A stretch of DNA of 64,000 nucleotides from Pseudomonadota bacterium (GTDB lineage Bacteria; Cyanobacteriota; Vampirovibrionia; Obscuribacterales; Obscuribacteraceae): positions 62,001 to 126,000 of the forward strand of contig JAJPGY010000013.1 of NCBI GenBank assembly GCA_021325555.1, written 5' to 3'. Below, in pieces: positions 35,788 to 44,573 of the stretch (its first letter is position 1; each line of letters opens with the position of its first letter). The translations under genes were made by a program, and so were the position numbers. Below the pieces are notes generated by a model, which saw only the letters and a program-made list of their open reading frames with translations, did not search any database and had not been told where the DNA came from.

Positions 35788-37206
35788 ATGTCAGCAGTCG
35801 CGCAGCAGCCATCCTTGCTTTCCCCGATCACAAGGGAGGATCTCGGCGAGCTGCAACTGCACCTGCCGGCCCTCAAGGTAATCTCCTATCGCGGTCCCGG
35901 CGAGAGCGGTGGCGTGCCGGCCAGCCTGGAGCCGATCACCCGGCAGCTGGGCACCAAGATTCAGTGGCTGGCTCTCTCGGGGCTGCCTTCCTCGCAGCAC
36001 CGCCGCGTGCCCGGCTTCACCTTCCATCGCCCCGAGCTGCCGGATGCCCTGGTCGAGCTGCACGAAAGGGCCTGCCTGGAGTATCTCTGGCCTTTGCTGC
36101 ACGGCATGCCGGAGCGTGCTCAGTTCGATTCCCAGTCCTGGCGGGGATTCCAGCAGCTTTCGCAATCGATGGCCGCCGCCGCGCTGCGCCTGCCCTCGCC
36201 AAGCTACCCGACCCTGTGCTGGATCCACGACTACCAGATGGCGCTGGTCGCCCCACTCATCGCTCACGAGGCCGGCTCGATTCCCTGCCACTTCTGGCAC
36301 GTGCCCTGGCCGGCACCACAGGTGATGGCAGGCTCCCCCGTGGCCGGGGAGATCGTCGAATCGCTCCTCACCAACCGACTCGTCGGCTTCCACACGACGG
36401 AATACGCGACGAACTTTCTCAACTCCGTGCAGGAGCTGCTCCCGGAAGCGGTGGTGGACGTCCTCAAGATGGAGGTCCGCGTCGGCAGGAGCACCACCAG
36501 GGTGATCGTCATGCCGCTCGGGCTGGATTTTGCTTACTGGCAGCGGCTGGCCAAGGCCAACAGGCCGCGGGCCGCCGCCATTCCCAAGAAGTTCAAGCTG
36601 GCCAATCAGATCATTCTCGGCATCGACCGGCTCGACTACTCGAAAGGCGTGCTGGAAAAGCTCAACGGGCTTGCCGGTTTCCTGGAAGAGAATCCCGGCT
36701 GGCACAGGCGCTTTCACTACGTTCAACTGGCGCAGGCGCCGCAGGCGCCCAGCAACGACTTCGCCGATTACGTACGCCGGGTGGAAGCCAGGGTAAAGGA
36801 GATTAACCAGAAGTTCCACCTGGACGGCTGGGAGCCGATCCTCTGGCTCAATGGTCACCTGGACCAGTCAGAGCTGGCCGCCTGGTATCAGACCGCCGAC
36901 GTCCTGGCCGTGACGCCGGTGCGCGACGGCTTGAACCTGATCGCCAAGGAGTTCGTCGCCTGCCGGCAGGACGAGCAGGGGGTGCTGGTTTTGAGCAGGC
37001 AGGCCGGCTGCGCCGATGAGCTTTCGCTGGGCGCGCTTCTGGTCGACCCCGGCGATCCTAAGGAGATCGCCCAGGCTATCGCGCGGGCCCTCACCATGAG
37101 CTTCGAGGAGAAGCACCGGCGAATGCTTTCCATGCGGCACGTCGTGAGCTGGAATCAGCTGCACGACTGGGCGGGCGGCTTCCTCCGCCAGGCCGTGAGG
37201 ATTTAA
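35788..37206 (+). CDS. otsA: Trehalose-6-phosphate synthase (GT20)
   Basis: 472 residues. OtsA transfers glucose from a nucleotide sugar to glucose 6-phosphate. The GT20 hallmarks are WIHDYQM (in place of VHDYHL), HFWHVPWP, LVGFHTTEYATNFL, GIDRLDYSKGVLEK (phosphate-binding Arg/Lys) and VTPVRDGLNLIAKEFVACR. Start at ATG 35788 with GAGAGG six bases upstream; the open frame begins earlier at 35722 but without family sequence. There is no OtsB phosphatase gene nearby, so dephosphorylation must be encoded elsewhere. Trehalose is a common osmolyte and desiccation protectant. Confidence 0.93.
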   Translation: MSAVAQQPSLLSPITREDLGELQLHLPALKVISYRGPGESGGVPASLEPITRQLGTKIQWLALSGLPSSQHRRVPGFTFHRPELPDALVELHERACLEYLWPLLHGMPERAQFDSQSWRGFQQLSQSMAAAALRLPSPSYPTLCWIHDYQMALVAPLIAHEAGSIPCHFWHVPWPAPQVMAGSPVAGEIVESLLTNRLVGFHTTEYATNFLNSVQELLPEAVVDVLKMEVRVGRSTTRVIVMPLGLDFAYWQRLAKANRPRAAAIPKKFKLANQIILGIDRLDYSKGVLEKLNGLAGFLEENPGWHRRFHYVQLAQAPQAPSNDFADYVRRVEARVKEINQKFHLDGWEPILWLNGHLDQSELAAWYQTADVLAVTPVRDGLNLIAKEFVACRQDEQGVLVLSRQAGCADELSLGALLVDPGDPKEIAQAIARALTMSFEEKHRRMLSMRHVVSWNQLHDWAGGFLRQAVRI

Positions 37207-37231
37207 GCTCGGATGCGCGCAGGCGGAGTTG

Positions 37232-37254
37232 GGCGCAGGCAATGCGCCCCTGCG
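37232..37254. repeat. Copy 1 of a 23-nt dispersed inverted repeat
   Basis: Begins GGCGCAGGCAATGCGCCCC on the plus strand, 26 bp after the otsA stop. It is identical to the minus-strand sequence of 48300-48278. It contains the self-complementary arms GCGCA and TGCGC around GGCAA, so it could form a small hairpin in RNA. Confidence 0.6.
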
Positions 37255-37355
37255 GGCTCACGATCTGGCGTACGTAGGTTCCCCATTGAAGCGGTCTCGG
37301 GCAGCACATATGATCCGGGCATGATCAGGCAGTCGCGTGCGGGTAAGGGCGTTTG

Positions 37356-38681
37356 ATGGGTTCATCTTTAGAGCAGGGGCGGCTTCATGCTGCTGACGCG
37401 GCAGGGCAGGCCAAGGAGAGCGATTCGCTGTGGTCACGGCTCGGGCGCGAGCTGGATCTCTTTGGCGGCGGGATCGCCAGCGGGCTGGACAGGGCCGTGC
37501 AGGACCGCCTGGACCATCCCTGGACGACGCTGGCGGAAGTAGCCGGGGCGGCTGTCGCCGGCTATACGCTTGCCCGCTTCTCGGGCAGCCGGACGCTGCT
37601 CTTCTCCCTGGGGGCGAAGACCACCGGCGCCGCCCTTACCTTCAGCTTCCTGCGCGATGTGAGCACGCAGGCCGGAACGGTCTGGCAGGCAGCCGCCGAT
37701 ACCTGGAACTCGCCGAACCACCTGGAGCAAAACAAGGCCAGGATTGCCGGCACGGTTGCCCCGTTTGTCGTCGACACCGCGCTGACCATGACGCCCGGCC
37801 TCTTCGGGGCCAAGTTCGGGGCGATCGCCAATTACTCGGACGCCATCAAGACCAACCTGCGCGGGCCGGCACAGGAGAGCGTCTTCCGCATTCGGGGACC
37901 GGAGTTCCTGCAGGACGGACGGGTAGTGCACATGAACGGCTCGGGATTTGCGGTCGCCGCCGACGGCCGGTTCGCCACCGCCTTCCACGTCGCCGACTCC
38001 TCCATGAGGCTCAGCCTGGATAACGCCGCCGGCACAAGGCTTACCGCGCGCCCGGTGGCCGGCCTGCCGAGCGCGGACGTGGCGCTGCTCGAGGCGGAGC
38101 CGGGCTCGCCCGGCATGTTCACGCCGCTGCCGCGCGCCTATTCCACCGATCCCCTGCGCATGGGGAGGGGCTACGCCGGAGCCGCCGTGGGTATTCCCGG
38201 CGGACAGCATCTGGCCATTCGCACCGGCTTCTTTGAGAACGTCGAGGGGGTAGGCGGCAAGCGGCTCACCTACCTGACCAGCACGGGCGCCGAGACGGCG
38301 GCGCTGCCGCCGCGCGTGCTCAGCGGCGGCGTCGGCGACGGGGGCATGTCCGGCGGTCCGGTGCTGCACGAAGACGGGCGGGTGATCGGCACGGTGATGG
38401 CCAGCCACGGCAGCCTCATCGATCGCTGGCTGGGAGACAACACCTTCCACTCGCCGGTAGAAAACCTCAATCGACTGGTCGAGATGACAGACCGGGCCCG
38501 GGTTCCCGGCGCCGCCGTCTCCGTGGGCGAGGCTGCCACCAGGCTGCGCCTGACGCCGGCGGACGTTCTCGACCGCATCGACAGCGGCAAGCTGGACGCC
38601 TTCATGGTGCCGGTCGGACAGGCGGCAGCAGGCCGCGGGCTCATCTGGGACTGGCGGGTCCTGGTCGACAGGCAGCGCTGA
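37356..38681 (+). CDS. Membrane-associated trypsin-like serine protease
   Basis: 441 residues. Two hydrophobic stretches precede the catalytic part (about 60-75 and 80-100). The protease domain starts near residue 175 with GSGFAVAADGRFATAFHVAD, catalytic His about 211. Asp is about 241 in SADVALLEAE, and Ser about 332 in GDGGMSGGPVLH; oxyanion-type GMSGGP and VIGTVMASHG fit S1-family folds. The C-terminal ~50 residues (AATRLRLTPADVLDRIDSGKLDAFM) form a small helical module. ATG 37356 has AAGGG upstream. It converges on nuoK with a 6-bp gap. Probably acts outside the cytoplasm or at the membrane; substrate unknown. Confidence 0.8.
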   Translation: MGSSLEQGRLHAADAAGQAKESDSLWSRLGRELDLFGGGIASGLDRAVQDRLDHPWTTLAEVAGAAVAGYTLARFSGSRTLLFSLGAKTTGAALTFSFLRDVSTQAGTVWQAAADTWNSPNHLEQNKARIAGTVAPFVVDTALTMTPGLFGAKFGAIANYSDAIKTNLRGPAQESVFRIRGPEFLQDGRVVHMNGSGFAVAADGRFATAFHVADSSMRLSLDNAAGTRLTARPVAGLPSADVALLEAEPGSPGMFTPLPRAYSTDPLRMGRGYAGAAVGIPGGQHLAIRTGFFENVEGVGGKRLTYLTSTGAETAALPPRVLSGGVGDGGMSGGPVLHEDGRVIGTVMASHGSLIDRWLGDNTFHSPVENLNRLVEMTDRARVPGAAVSVGEAATRLRLTPADVLDRIDSGKLDAFMVPVGQAAAGRGLIWDWRVLVDRQR

Positions 38682-38687
38682 CCGGGC

Positions 38688-39245
38688 TCACCACTTGAGG
38701 AGATTGAACTTCTCCATGTCGACCGTGGACATGTTGCGGTAGATGGCCAGCACGATAGCCAGACCGACCGCCGCCTCGGCGGCAGCCACGGTGAGCACGA
38801 AGATGGCGAAGACCTGACCGCGGATCTCCGATGGGTCCACGGTTCTGGCGAAGGTGAGGAAATTGATGTTGGCGGCGTTGATCAGGAGCTCGATCGAGAT
38901 GAGCATCCTTATCGCGTTGCGCGACGTCACCATGCCGTAGATGCCGATGGCGAAGAGCACCGCCCCCAGCGAGATATAACGCACCAGCATCTGCTCCTGG
39001 TGCGCGGTCAAGACCAGAAATGAGGCGAGCGTGGCCCCTATCACGATTCCCTGCTTATGCCCTCCGAAAGCCATCGACACCAGGGCGACGGCCACGATGG
39101 CCAGGAAGGCGACCACATCCGCGCGATAGGCGGGCAGCCCGGATGCGGCAAGCATGCCGCCGAGCTGATCGGTGCAGAATAGCGCGGTTATGATCGCGGC
39201 GACACCGAAATAGAGAATGGCGTAAAACCTAGACTTTGACGACAT
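38688..39245 (-). CDS. nuoK: Complex I subunit K with N-terminal extension
   Basis: 185 residues from the second of two adjacent ATGs (AGAGGA six bases upstream), overlapping nuoJ by 17 nt. The last ~100 residues are ordinary NuoK/NdhE: VRYISLGAVLFAIGIYGMV, SIELLINAANINFL with the proton-channel Glu, and AAAEAAVGLAI with the second Glu. Ahead of this lie about 85 residues with three extra hydrophobic segments (FYAILYFGVAAIITALF, DVVAFLAIVAVALVSMAF, GIVIGATLASFLVL). They are in frame without a stop. An alternative start at the Met before VRYISL (38990) would give a normal-length NuoK. Confidence 0.9.
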   Translation of the reverse strand: MSSKSRFYAILYFGVAAIITALFCTDQLGGMLAASGLPAYRADVVAFLAIVAVALVSMAFGGHKQGIVIGATLASFLVLTAHQEQMLVRYISLGAVLFAIGIYGMVTSRNAIRMLISIELLINAANINFLTFARTVDPSEIRGQVFAIFVLTVAAAEAAVGLAIVLAIYRNMSTVDMEKFNLLKW

Positions 39246-39843
39246 CATCCGTCCTCTCGCTGGAAACTGGTTTCTCCTCCCCCACTTGCCTGGCCGCTGC
39301 CGGAGCATCGGACTTGGCCAGCATGATAGCCCCTATCAGAGCAGCCAGAAGCAGGATGGAGGCAAACTCGAAGGGCAAAGAATACTGGGTCATCAGGTAG
39401 ATGCCCAGGTCCCTGGCGTTTTGCGCCGGATCCGGGGGCAGGGAGGTGCTCACCGGCCAGCCCACGCGCGGACGCAATGACAGATAGATGCACAGGAATA
39501 CGAGGACCGACACCACGGCGGCCGGCGCGCGCTGGCTGGGCAGAGAGGTGCTCGCCTCCCTTTCCAGGCGCGGGTTGGTGAGCATGAGCGCAATTACCAC
39601 CACGAGAGTTATCGCCACCCCGTAGAGCAGGATCTGCACCATGGCCAGAAATTGCGCCTGCAGCAGAAGGAAAAGACCGGCGATGGTGGCGAAAACTCCA
39701 ATCAGGAGGAAGCCGCTGCGAATGATATTGCGATCGAAGATGACGCCGTAGGCAAGCGGTATGGCCACAATCGCCAGCAGATAGAAAATTATCTGCTCGA
39801 CATTGGCCTGCGCCCACTGGCTGAGGAGATTGAGACCCTCCAT
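39229..39843 (-). CDS. nuoJ: Complex I subunit J
   Basis: 204 residues, five hydrophobic helices (IIFYLLAIVAIPLAYGVIF; LIGVFATIAGLFLLL; QILLYGVAITLVVVIALML; VVSVLVFLCIYLSL; ASILLLAALIGAIML). The family-specific FLAMVQILLYGVAI and EFASILLLAALIGAI match NuoJ. It forms part of the membrane arm near the quinone site. The C-terminus is polar. ATG start; 15 bp separate it from nuoI. Length is slightly larger than E. coli NuoJ (184), mostly from the polar tail. Confidence 0.95.
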   Translation of the reverse strand: MEGLNLLSQWAQANVEQIIFYLLAIVAIPLAYGVIFDRNIIRSGFLLIGVFATIAGLFLLLQAQFLAMVQILLYGVAITLVVVIALMLTNPRLEREASTSLPSQRAPAAVVSVLVFLCIYLSLRPRVGWPVSTSLPPDPAQNARDLGIYLMTQYSLPFEFASILLLAALIGAIMLAKSDAPAAARQVGEEKPVSSERTDDVVKV

Positions 39844-39858
39844 GCTTGCGATTCTCCT

Positions 39859-40647
39859 TTATTGCGTGCCGCCCGCTTCCGGCTTGGGCTTGTCCTGCTT
39901 GTCGCCCGGCGCATCCTGCCCCCCGGCCGGCGCGGCGGCCTCGCCTGCGGGCGGGGCTTTCTCTTCCTTCTTCTCCGGCGGGGCCTTGGCCTCGGACGGC
40001 CTGGCAGCCTCTCCTGCAGGCTGTGCTTGCTCCTTTTTTTCCGGCGGCGCTTTGGCTGCTGCCGGCTTTGCCGCCTCACCTTCTTCTGCCCTGGCGGCCG
40101 GTGCTGGCCTGGCGGGCGCTGCGGCGCCGGCGGCGGCAGGCTTGGCAGCCGGTTTCGGCTTGGGCTTCGGCGGGGTCAGCTCTTTCTTGCTGAAGTAATG
40201 AACGGACTCCTCCTTGCTGAGCGTCAGCCGGCGCAGGTCATAAATCAAGGCCTCCCGGCTGTAGTCGGACATCTCGAAATCATTGGTGTTGATGATGCAG
40301 GAGGTCGGACAGACCTCCGTGCACAGCCCGCAGAACATGCACAGACCGTGATCGATCTTGAACTCGATGAGCTCGAGCTTGTTGGTTTCCGGGCTCTTGT
40401 GGGCTGTGATCTCGATGCACTTGTCCGGACAGACACGCTCGCACTGCCGGCAGGAGATGCACAGGTGCTCGCCGGTCTCCGGGTGCACGGCAAGGGCCAG
40501 CCGCCCGCGGAACCGGCCGGGCAGATCCGGCATGATGTCCGGATACTCCTTGGTGGTGGGCGGACGCCCGGAATGCTTGAAGACTGTCCACAGCCCCCTG
40601 CATACCTGATAGATGCCTTCTACGGCCTGACCGACTAAACCCAACAT
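39859..40647 (-). CDS. nuoI: Complex I subunit I with long Pro/Ala/Lys tail
   Basis: 262 residues. Two 4Fe-4S motifs are intact: CISCRQCERVC at about 63-73 followed by CIEI, and CMFCGLCTEVCPTSC at about 103-117, giving clusters N6a and N6b that pass electrons to NuoB. The family core ends near residue 155; the remaining ~105 residues are a Pro/Ala/Lys/Glu tail with repeated KAPPEKKE and PAGEAA units, not seen in typical NuoI (160-180 residues). It may be a disordered linker or an interaction surface for a donor. ATG start, 3 bp after nuoH. Confidence 0.95.
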   Translation of the reverse strand: MLGLVGQAVEGIYQVCRGLWTVFKHSGRPPTTKEYPDIMPDLPGRFRGRLALAVHPETGEHLCISCRQCERVCPDKCIEITAHKSPETNKLELIEFKIDHGLCMFCGLCTEVCPTSCIINTNDFEMSDYSREALIYDLRRLTLSKEESVHYFSKKELTPPKPKPKPAAKPAAAGAAAPARPAPAARAEEGEAAKPAAAKAPPEKKEQAQPAGEAARPSEAKAPPEKKEEKAPPAGEAAAPAGGQDAPGDKQDKPKPEAGGTQ

Positions 40648-40650
40648 TGA

Positions 40651-41973
40651 TTACAGGAGCTCCCTCAAAAAGGTGACGGCGACAAGAAGAATCAGAGCAA
40701 GAGGGATGAGCCTCTTCCAGCCGAAGTCCATCAGCTGATCGATCCGGAAGCGGGGCAAGGTCGCCCGCACCAGGATGGCAAAGACAACCAGCGTGTAAAC
40801 CTTGAGAATTATCCAGATCGCCTGCGAAAGCGTGGACGGATCGACAAGCGAGTTGACCAGCCAGGCCGGTGAAAGCACTTGAGCGCTGCCTGGCAGCGAC
40901 TGAAGTTGGGCGCCAAGCCAGTTGATGAAGCCGGTCTCCACGTGGCTGCCGAAGGGCGAGTGCCCGCCGCCCAGGAACATGACGGCGGCGATCGTGCAGA
41001 CGACAAAGAGATTGGTGAATTCCGCCAGGAAGAAGATGGCGAATTTGATGCCGCTGTATTCGGTGTTGTAACCGCTCACGAGCTCCGATTCCGCCTCCGG
41101 CAGATCGAAGGGGATGCGGTTGACCTCGGCGCAGGCGCCGGTTATGTAGATGAGGAAAAGCAGGAGGCAACAAAGCAAAAGCAAGATCGCGGCCACGGCG
41201 GCCACCGGGCCGTCCTTCACGTGCGCGAGCGCCCCGTTGCCGAAGAGGAACCAGTTCCAGAACGGGCCCTTCTGCATGTCGGCGATCTGCACCACGTCGA
41301 GCGTGCCGGCCATCAGGCAGACGGTGACGATCGCCAGCACCAGCGGTATCTCGTAGCTGATCGCCTGCGCGGCGCTGCGCAGGCCGCCGACCAGCGAGTA
41401 CTTGTTGTTGCTGGCCCAGCTTCCCATGACGATCCCGACCACCGGAATCGAGGAGACGGCCAGGACGTAGAAAATGCCGGTCGGTATGTTGGCGATCCCG
41501 AAAAGCGGGTGGTTGCCGGAGACCGCCGCCAGAAGCGGGATAACCGCGATGATCGAGGGGGCAAAGAAGATGATCGGCGCCAGGGTGAACATGAGCGCGT
41601 CGGCGCCGCGCGGGGTGATGTCCTCCTTGAAAAGCAGCTTCACCGCGTCGGCGGCCGTCTGCAGCAGGCCGTCCGGCCCGACCCGGTTCGGGCCCTTGCG
41701 CACGGTAAAAAGGGCAAGGGCCCGCCGCTCGGCCAGCACCATGAACATGGCGTTAATCGGGATGAACACGGCCACCGCCACCAGCGGCACCAGCGCCCGG
41801 CAGATCTCGGCCCAGTATTGCCCGGCCGTGCTGGAGGCCGCCGCCTGGGTTATAAGCGCCGGGATGAAAACCCCGACCAGCCAGCAGGCCAGCCAGACCG
41901 CACCAAATATGATGCACACCCAGGTAACTGCCAGGCGGGCGAATTTACTAACTTCAAATACGGCTGAATTCAA
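40651..41973 (-). CDS. nuoH: Complex I subunit H
   Basis: 440 residues, longer than the 320-370 of most NuoH. The multi-pass core has the quinone-site loops RRALALFTVRKGPNRVGPDGLLQTAADAVKLLFKED and GACAEVNRIPFDLPEAESELVSGYNTEYSG, both strongly conserved. Extra length lies near the N-terminus (about 40 residues) and in a loop near residue 350 with SLPGSAQ. The start is a TTG just downstream of GAGGTG after the nuoD stop (8-bp gap). NuoH couples quinone reduction to proton movement. Confidence 0.94.
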   Translation of the reverse strand: MNSAVFEVSKFARLAVTWVCIIFGAVWLACWLVGVFIPALITQAAASSTAGQYWAEICRALVPLVAVAVFIPINAMFMVLAERRALALFTVRKGPNRVGPDGLLQTAADAVKLLFKEDITPRGADALMFTLAPIIFFAPSIIAVIPLLAAVSGNHPLFGIANIPTGIFYVLAVSSIPVVGIVMGSWASNNKYSLVGGLRSAAQAISYEIPLVLAIVTVCLMAGTLDVVQIADMQKGPFWNWFLFGNGALAHVKDGPVAAVAAILLLLCCLLLFLIYITGACAEVNRIPFDLPEAESELVSGYNTEYSGIKFAIFFLAEFTNLFVVCTIAAVMFLGGGHSPFGSHVETGFINWLGAQLQSLPGSAQVLSPAWLVNSLVDPSTLSQAIWIILKVYTLVVFAILVRATLPRFRIDQLMDFGWKRLIPLALILLVAVTFLRELL

Positions 41974-41981
41974 TTGGCACC

Positions 41982-43205
41982 TCAGCGATCGACGTCGGGA
42001 AGGATCACATCAATTGAGCCGAAGATGGCCATGATGTCGGCAATCGGGTGATCGAGCAACAGCACCGGCAGCACCGCGAGATTGCTGAAGGAGGGGTTGC
42101 GCCACTTGATCCGGTAGGCGGTGTCCCCGCCGGTCGAGATGATGTAACAGCCCAGGGTGCCGCGCGGCGACTCGACGGCGGCGAAGCCCTCGCCGGCCTT
42201 TATGCGCAGGCCGGCGTTCTGCTTCTTGGTCATGATCCTGAGGTCGCCGCCGCAGTTCGGGCAGTCGGCCTTGTCGCAGGAGTTGCAGGCCTTGCGCTTC
42301 TCGCGCAGCTCATCGGAGCTGCCGCCGGGGATCTGCTCCATGCACTGCTTGATGATCTCGTTCGACTGGCGCATCTCCCTGATGCGGCACATGTAGCGGT
42401 CCCAGGTGTCGCCGTCGCCGTCGAACACCGGCACCTCGAAGTTCAGGCGATCGTATACCGAATATGGCTTCACCTTGCGCAGGTCGAAGGGCACGCCGGA
42501 AGCTCGCAGGCTCGGGCCCGTGACCCCGTAATCCATGGCCACCTGCTTCTTGAGGATGCCCACCCCTTTCGTGCGCTTGAGGAAGATCGGGTTCTGGGTG
42601 ACGATCGCCTCGTACTCGTCGACGCGCTGGGGAAACTCCTCGGTAAAGGCCTTGAGCCTGGCGAACCAGCCGGGCGGGGCTTCCGCCTGCACGCCGCCTA
42701 TCCTTATGTAGTTGAACATCATCCGCTGGCCGGATATCGCCTCCAGCAGGTCAAGCAGCTTCTCCCGCTCGCGAAACGGATAGAAGGGGAAGCCGAACAT
42801 CGCCCCCAGGTCGATGAGGTACGTCCCCAGCCACAGCAGGTGCGAGGTGATGCGGTTCATTTCGGCGACCATAACGCGCATGTACTCGGCGCGCAGCGGT
42901 ATCTCGGTGCCGTCTATCTTCTCGGCCGCCCGGCAGAGCGCCCAGGAGGTGAACATCCCCGAAAGATAATCGACCCGGTCGATGAGCGCCTGGTACTGGA
43001 ACCAGGTGCGGTTCTGCCCCTGCCACTCCTGCGCCCGGTGCAGGTGCCCGATCACCGGCTCGACATGCTTGACAAACTCCCCGTCGAGCGTGACCAGCAG
43101 GCGCAGCACGCCGTGCGTGGCCGGGTGCTGCGGTCCCATATTGATGATCATCTCGTCGGTCTTCAGGCGACCGGTGGCAGGCAAGCTGGTGGTTTCCGTT
43201 GACAT
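41982..43205 (-). CDS. nuoD: Complex I 49-kDa subunit D with Cys4 insertion
   Basis: 407 residues. It helps form the quinone pocket: INMGPQHPATHGVLR, GHLHRAQE, RITSHLLWLGTYLIDLG, GVTGPSLRASGVPFDLRK and the C-terminal SIDVILPDVDR match the family. Instead of the usual ME-LI-HFK region, residues about 303-325 read KRKACNSCDKADCPNCGGDL, a C-x2-C-x4-C-x2-C motif (Cys 307, 310, 315 and 318) that could bind zinc or a small Fe-S cluster. Start chosen at ATG 43205; the frame stays open upstream to 43403 inside nuoC. 17 bp separate it from nuoC. Confidence 0.95.
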   Translation of the reverse strand: MSTETTSLPATGRLKTDEMIINMGPQHPATHGVLRLLVTLDGEFVKHVEPVIGHLHRAQEWQGQNRTWFQYQALIDRVDYLSGMFTSWALCRAAEKIDGTEIPLRAEYMRVMVAEMNRITSHLLWLGTYLIDLGAMFGFPFYPFREREKLLDLLEAISGQRMMFNYIRIGGVQAEAPPGWFARLKAFTEEFPQRVDEYEAIVTQNPIFLKRTKGVGILKKQVAMDYGVTGPSLRASGVPFDLRKVKPYSVYDRLNFEVPVFDGDGDTWDRYMCRIREMRQSNEIIKQCMEQIPGGSSDELREKRKACNSCDKADCPNCGGDLRIMTKKQNAGLRIKAGEGFAAVESPRGTLGCYIISTGGDTAYRIKWRNPSFSNLAVLPVLLLDHPIADIMAIFGSIDVILPDVDR

Positions 43206-43222
43206 GATGGCGGCCTCGTCTA

Positions 43223-43765
43223 CTAGCGCATGCTGAATTGGTTCTTGTCGTTGAGGGCGTCGACCAGCTGCTTGTAATCGCGCCGCAGCGGATGCCCCTC
43301 CCAGTCCCAGGGGTTCAAGATCCGCCTGAGGTACGGGTGCCCGACGTAGCGGATGCCCACCAGGTCGTAGGTCTCCCGCTCGTGCCAGTTGGCCGCCGGC
43401 CAAAAAGGGGCCAGGCTGGGCACCAGGGGCAGCCTGTCCTCCGGCACCGACGCCTTGGGAACACGCACCTTCACCACCAGCTCGTTGAGGTTGCTGTAGG
43501 ACCAGAGGTGATAGACGGAGTCGTAGGTCTCGGGCGAGTCGACGCCGGCGACCGACACCAGGAAGTTGAGCGCGATCTCGTGGCTGTTGCGCAGGCGCTT
43601 CATTGCCGCCTCCAGGTGCTTGCCATCGAGCTCGATCGTCTCGACGCCGCAGCTGTCCGGGAGGCGCCGGCTCGGTATGCCGTGCTCCTCGAGGAACTGC
43701 CCGAAGGGGCCTGCCTTAAGCTCATCTTTTGCTTCCGCTTTTTCCGGCTCGTGACCTTCGCTCAT
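43223..43765 (-). CDS. nuoC: Complex I 30-kDa subunit C
   Basis: 180 residues. Typical NuoC/NdhJ pattern: [74 protein letters not shown] and PLRRDY at the C-terminus. It joins NuoB and NuoD in the peripheral arm near the quinone site. ATG start. It lies 85 bp downstream of nuoB, the largest gap in the operon. Confidence 0.95.
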   Translation of the reverse strand: MSEGHEPEKAEAKDELKAGPFGQFLEEHGIPSRRLPDSCGVETIELDGKHLEAAMKRLRNSHEIALNFLVSVAGVDSPETYDSVYHLWSYSNLNELVVKVRVPKASVPEDRLPLVPSLAPFWPAANWHERETYDLVGIRYVGHPYLRRILNPWDWEGHPLRRDYKQLVDALNDKNQFSMR

Positions 43766-43850
43766 CTTCGTCCTTCTTGCCTGTCGCTCCGCCTCCTGAC
43801 CGACCCATCCCTGCCAGAGCAGGCTCGGGAACGGGGAGATGAACCCTCCG

Positions 43851-44567
43851 CTACACTTTCCTCACCTGATGGTCGAGCGCATAGCCCGTCGCCTCCGCCA
43901 GCGCCTCGGCGGTCTCCATCCTGGCCTCGGCCACCAGATCCTCCACCGGCCGCCCGGTGTCGTAATCCACGTAGCGCACGGCCCGCTGCCGGTAGGCGCG
44001 CTTGCGGCGCTCGGCCAGCGACTCGGTCCTTATCTTCTGCTGCAGCTTGAGCAGGGCGTCGAGGATCCCTTCCGGACGCGGCGGGCAACCCGGCAGATAG
44101 ACATCCACGGGGATGAGGCGATCCACGCCCTGCACCACCGAGTAGGAGTCGTTGAACATGCCACCGGTGACGGTGCAGGCTCCCATGGCGATCACGTATT
44201 TTGGCTCGGGCAGCTGCTCGTAGAGCGTGACCAGGGCCGGGGCCATCTTGCGGGTGATGGTGCCGGCGGTAATGATCAGGTCGGCCTGGCGCGGCGTGGC
44301 GCGGAACACCTCCGAGCCGAAGCGCGAGATGTCGAATGCCGACATGCCCACGCACATCATCTCTATGGCGCAGCAGGATGTGCCGAAGGTCAGCGGCCAG
44401 ACGGAATTGGAACGGGCCCAGTTGGCTACCGGATCGACTGCGCTGCTGAGCAGCTCGATCGCCTTGTCGAGCGTGGTCAAGGTAACCGTGTCCTTCAGCT
44501 CCTCGGGGATGCTTACCGGCACCGACTCGCTTGCTCCGCTTGGAATTTTGGCATCGGTCTCACTCAT
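43851..44567 (-). CDS. nuoB: Complex I 20-kDa subunit B
   Basis: 238 residues with all four ligands for the terminal cluster N2: Cys 65-66 in TSCCAIE, Cys 131 in GACTVTGG and Cys 161 in [35 protein letters not shown] is the invariant middle. The N-terminal ~25 residues and a C-terminal ~60 residues ([20 protein letters not shown] onward) extend beyond the usual core. ATG start, 6 bp after nuoA. Passes electrons from N6b to quinone. Confidence 0.96.
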   Translation of the reverse strand: MSETDAKIPSGASESVPVSIPEELKDTVTLTTLDKAIELLSSAVDPVANWARSNSVWPLTFGTSCCAIEMMCVGMSAFDISRFGSEVFRATPRQADLIITAGTITRKMAPALVTLYEQLPEPKYVIAMGACTVTGGMFNDSYSVVQGVDRLIPVDVYLPGCPPRPEGILDALLKLQQKIRTESLAERRKRAYRQRAVRYVDYDTGRPVEDLVAEARMETAEALAEATGYALDHQVRKV

Positions 44568-44573
44568 GACGCG

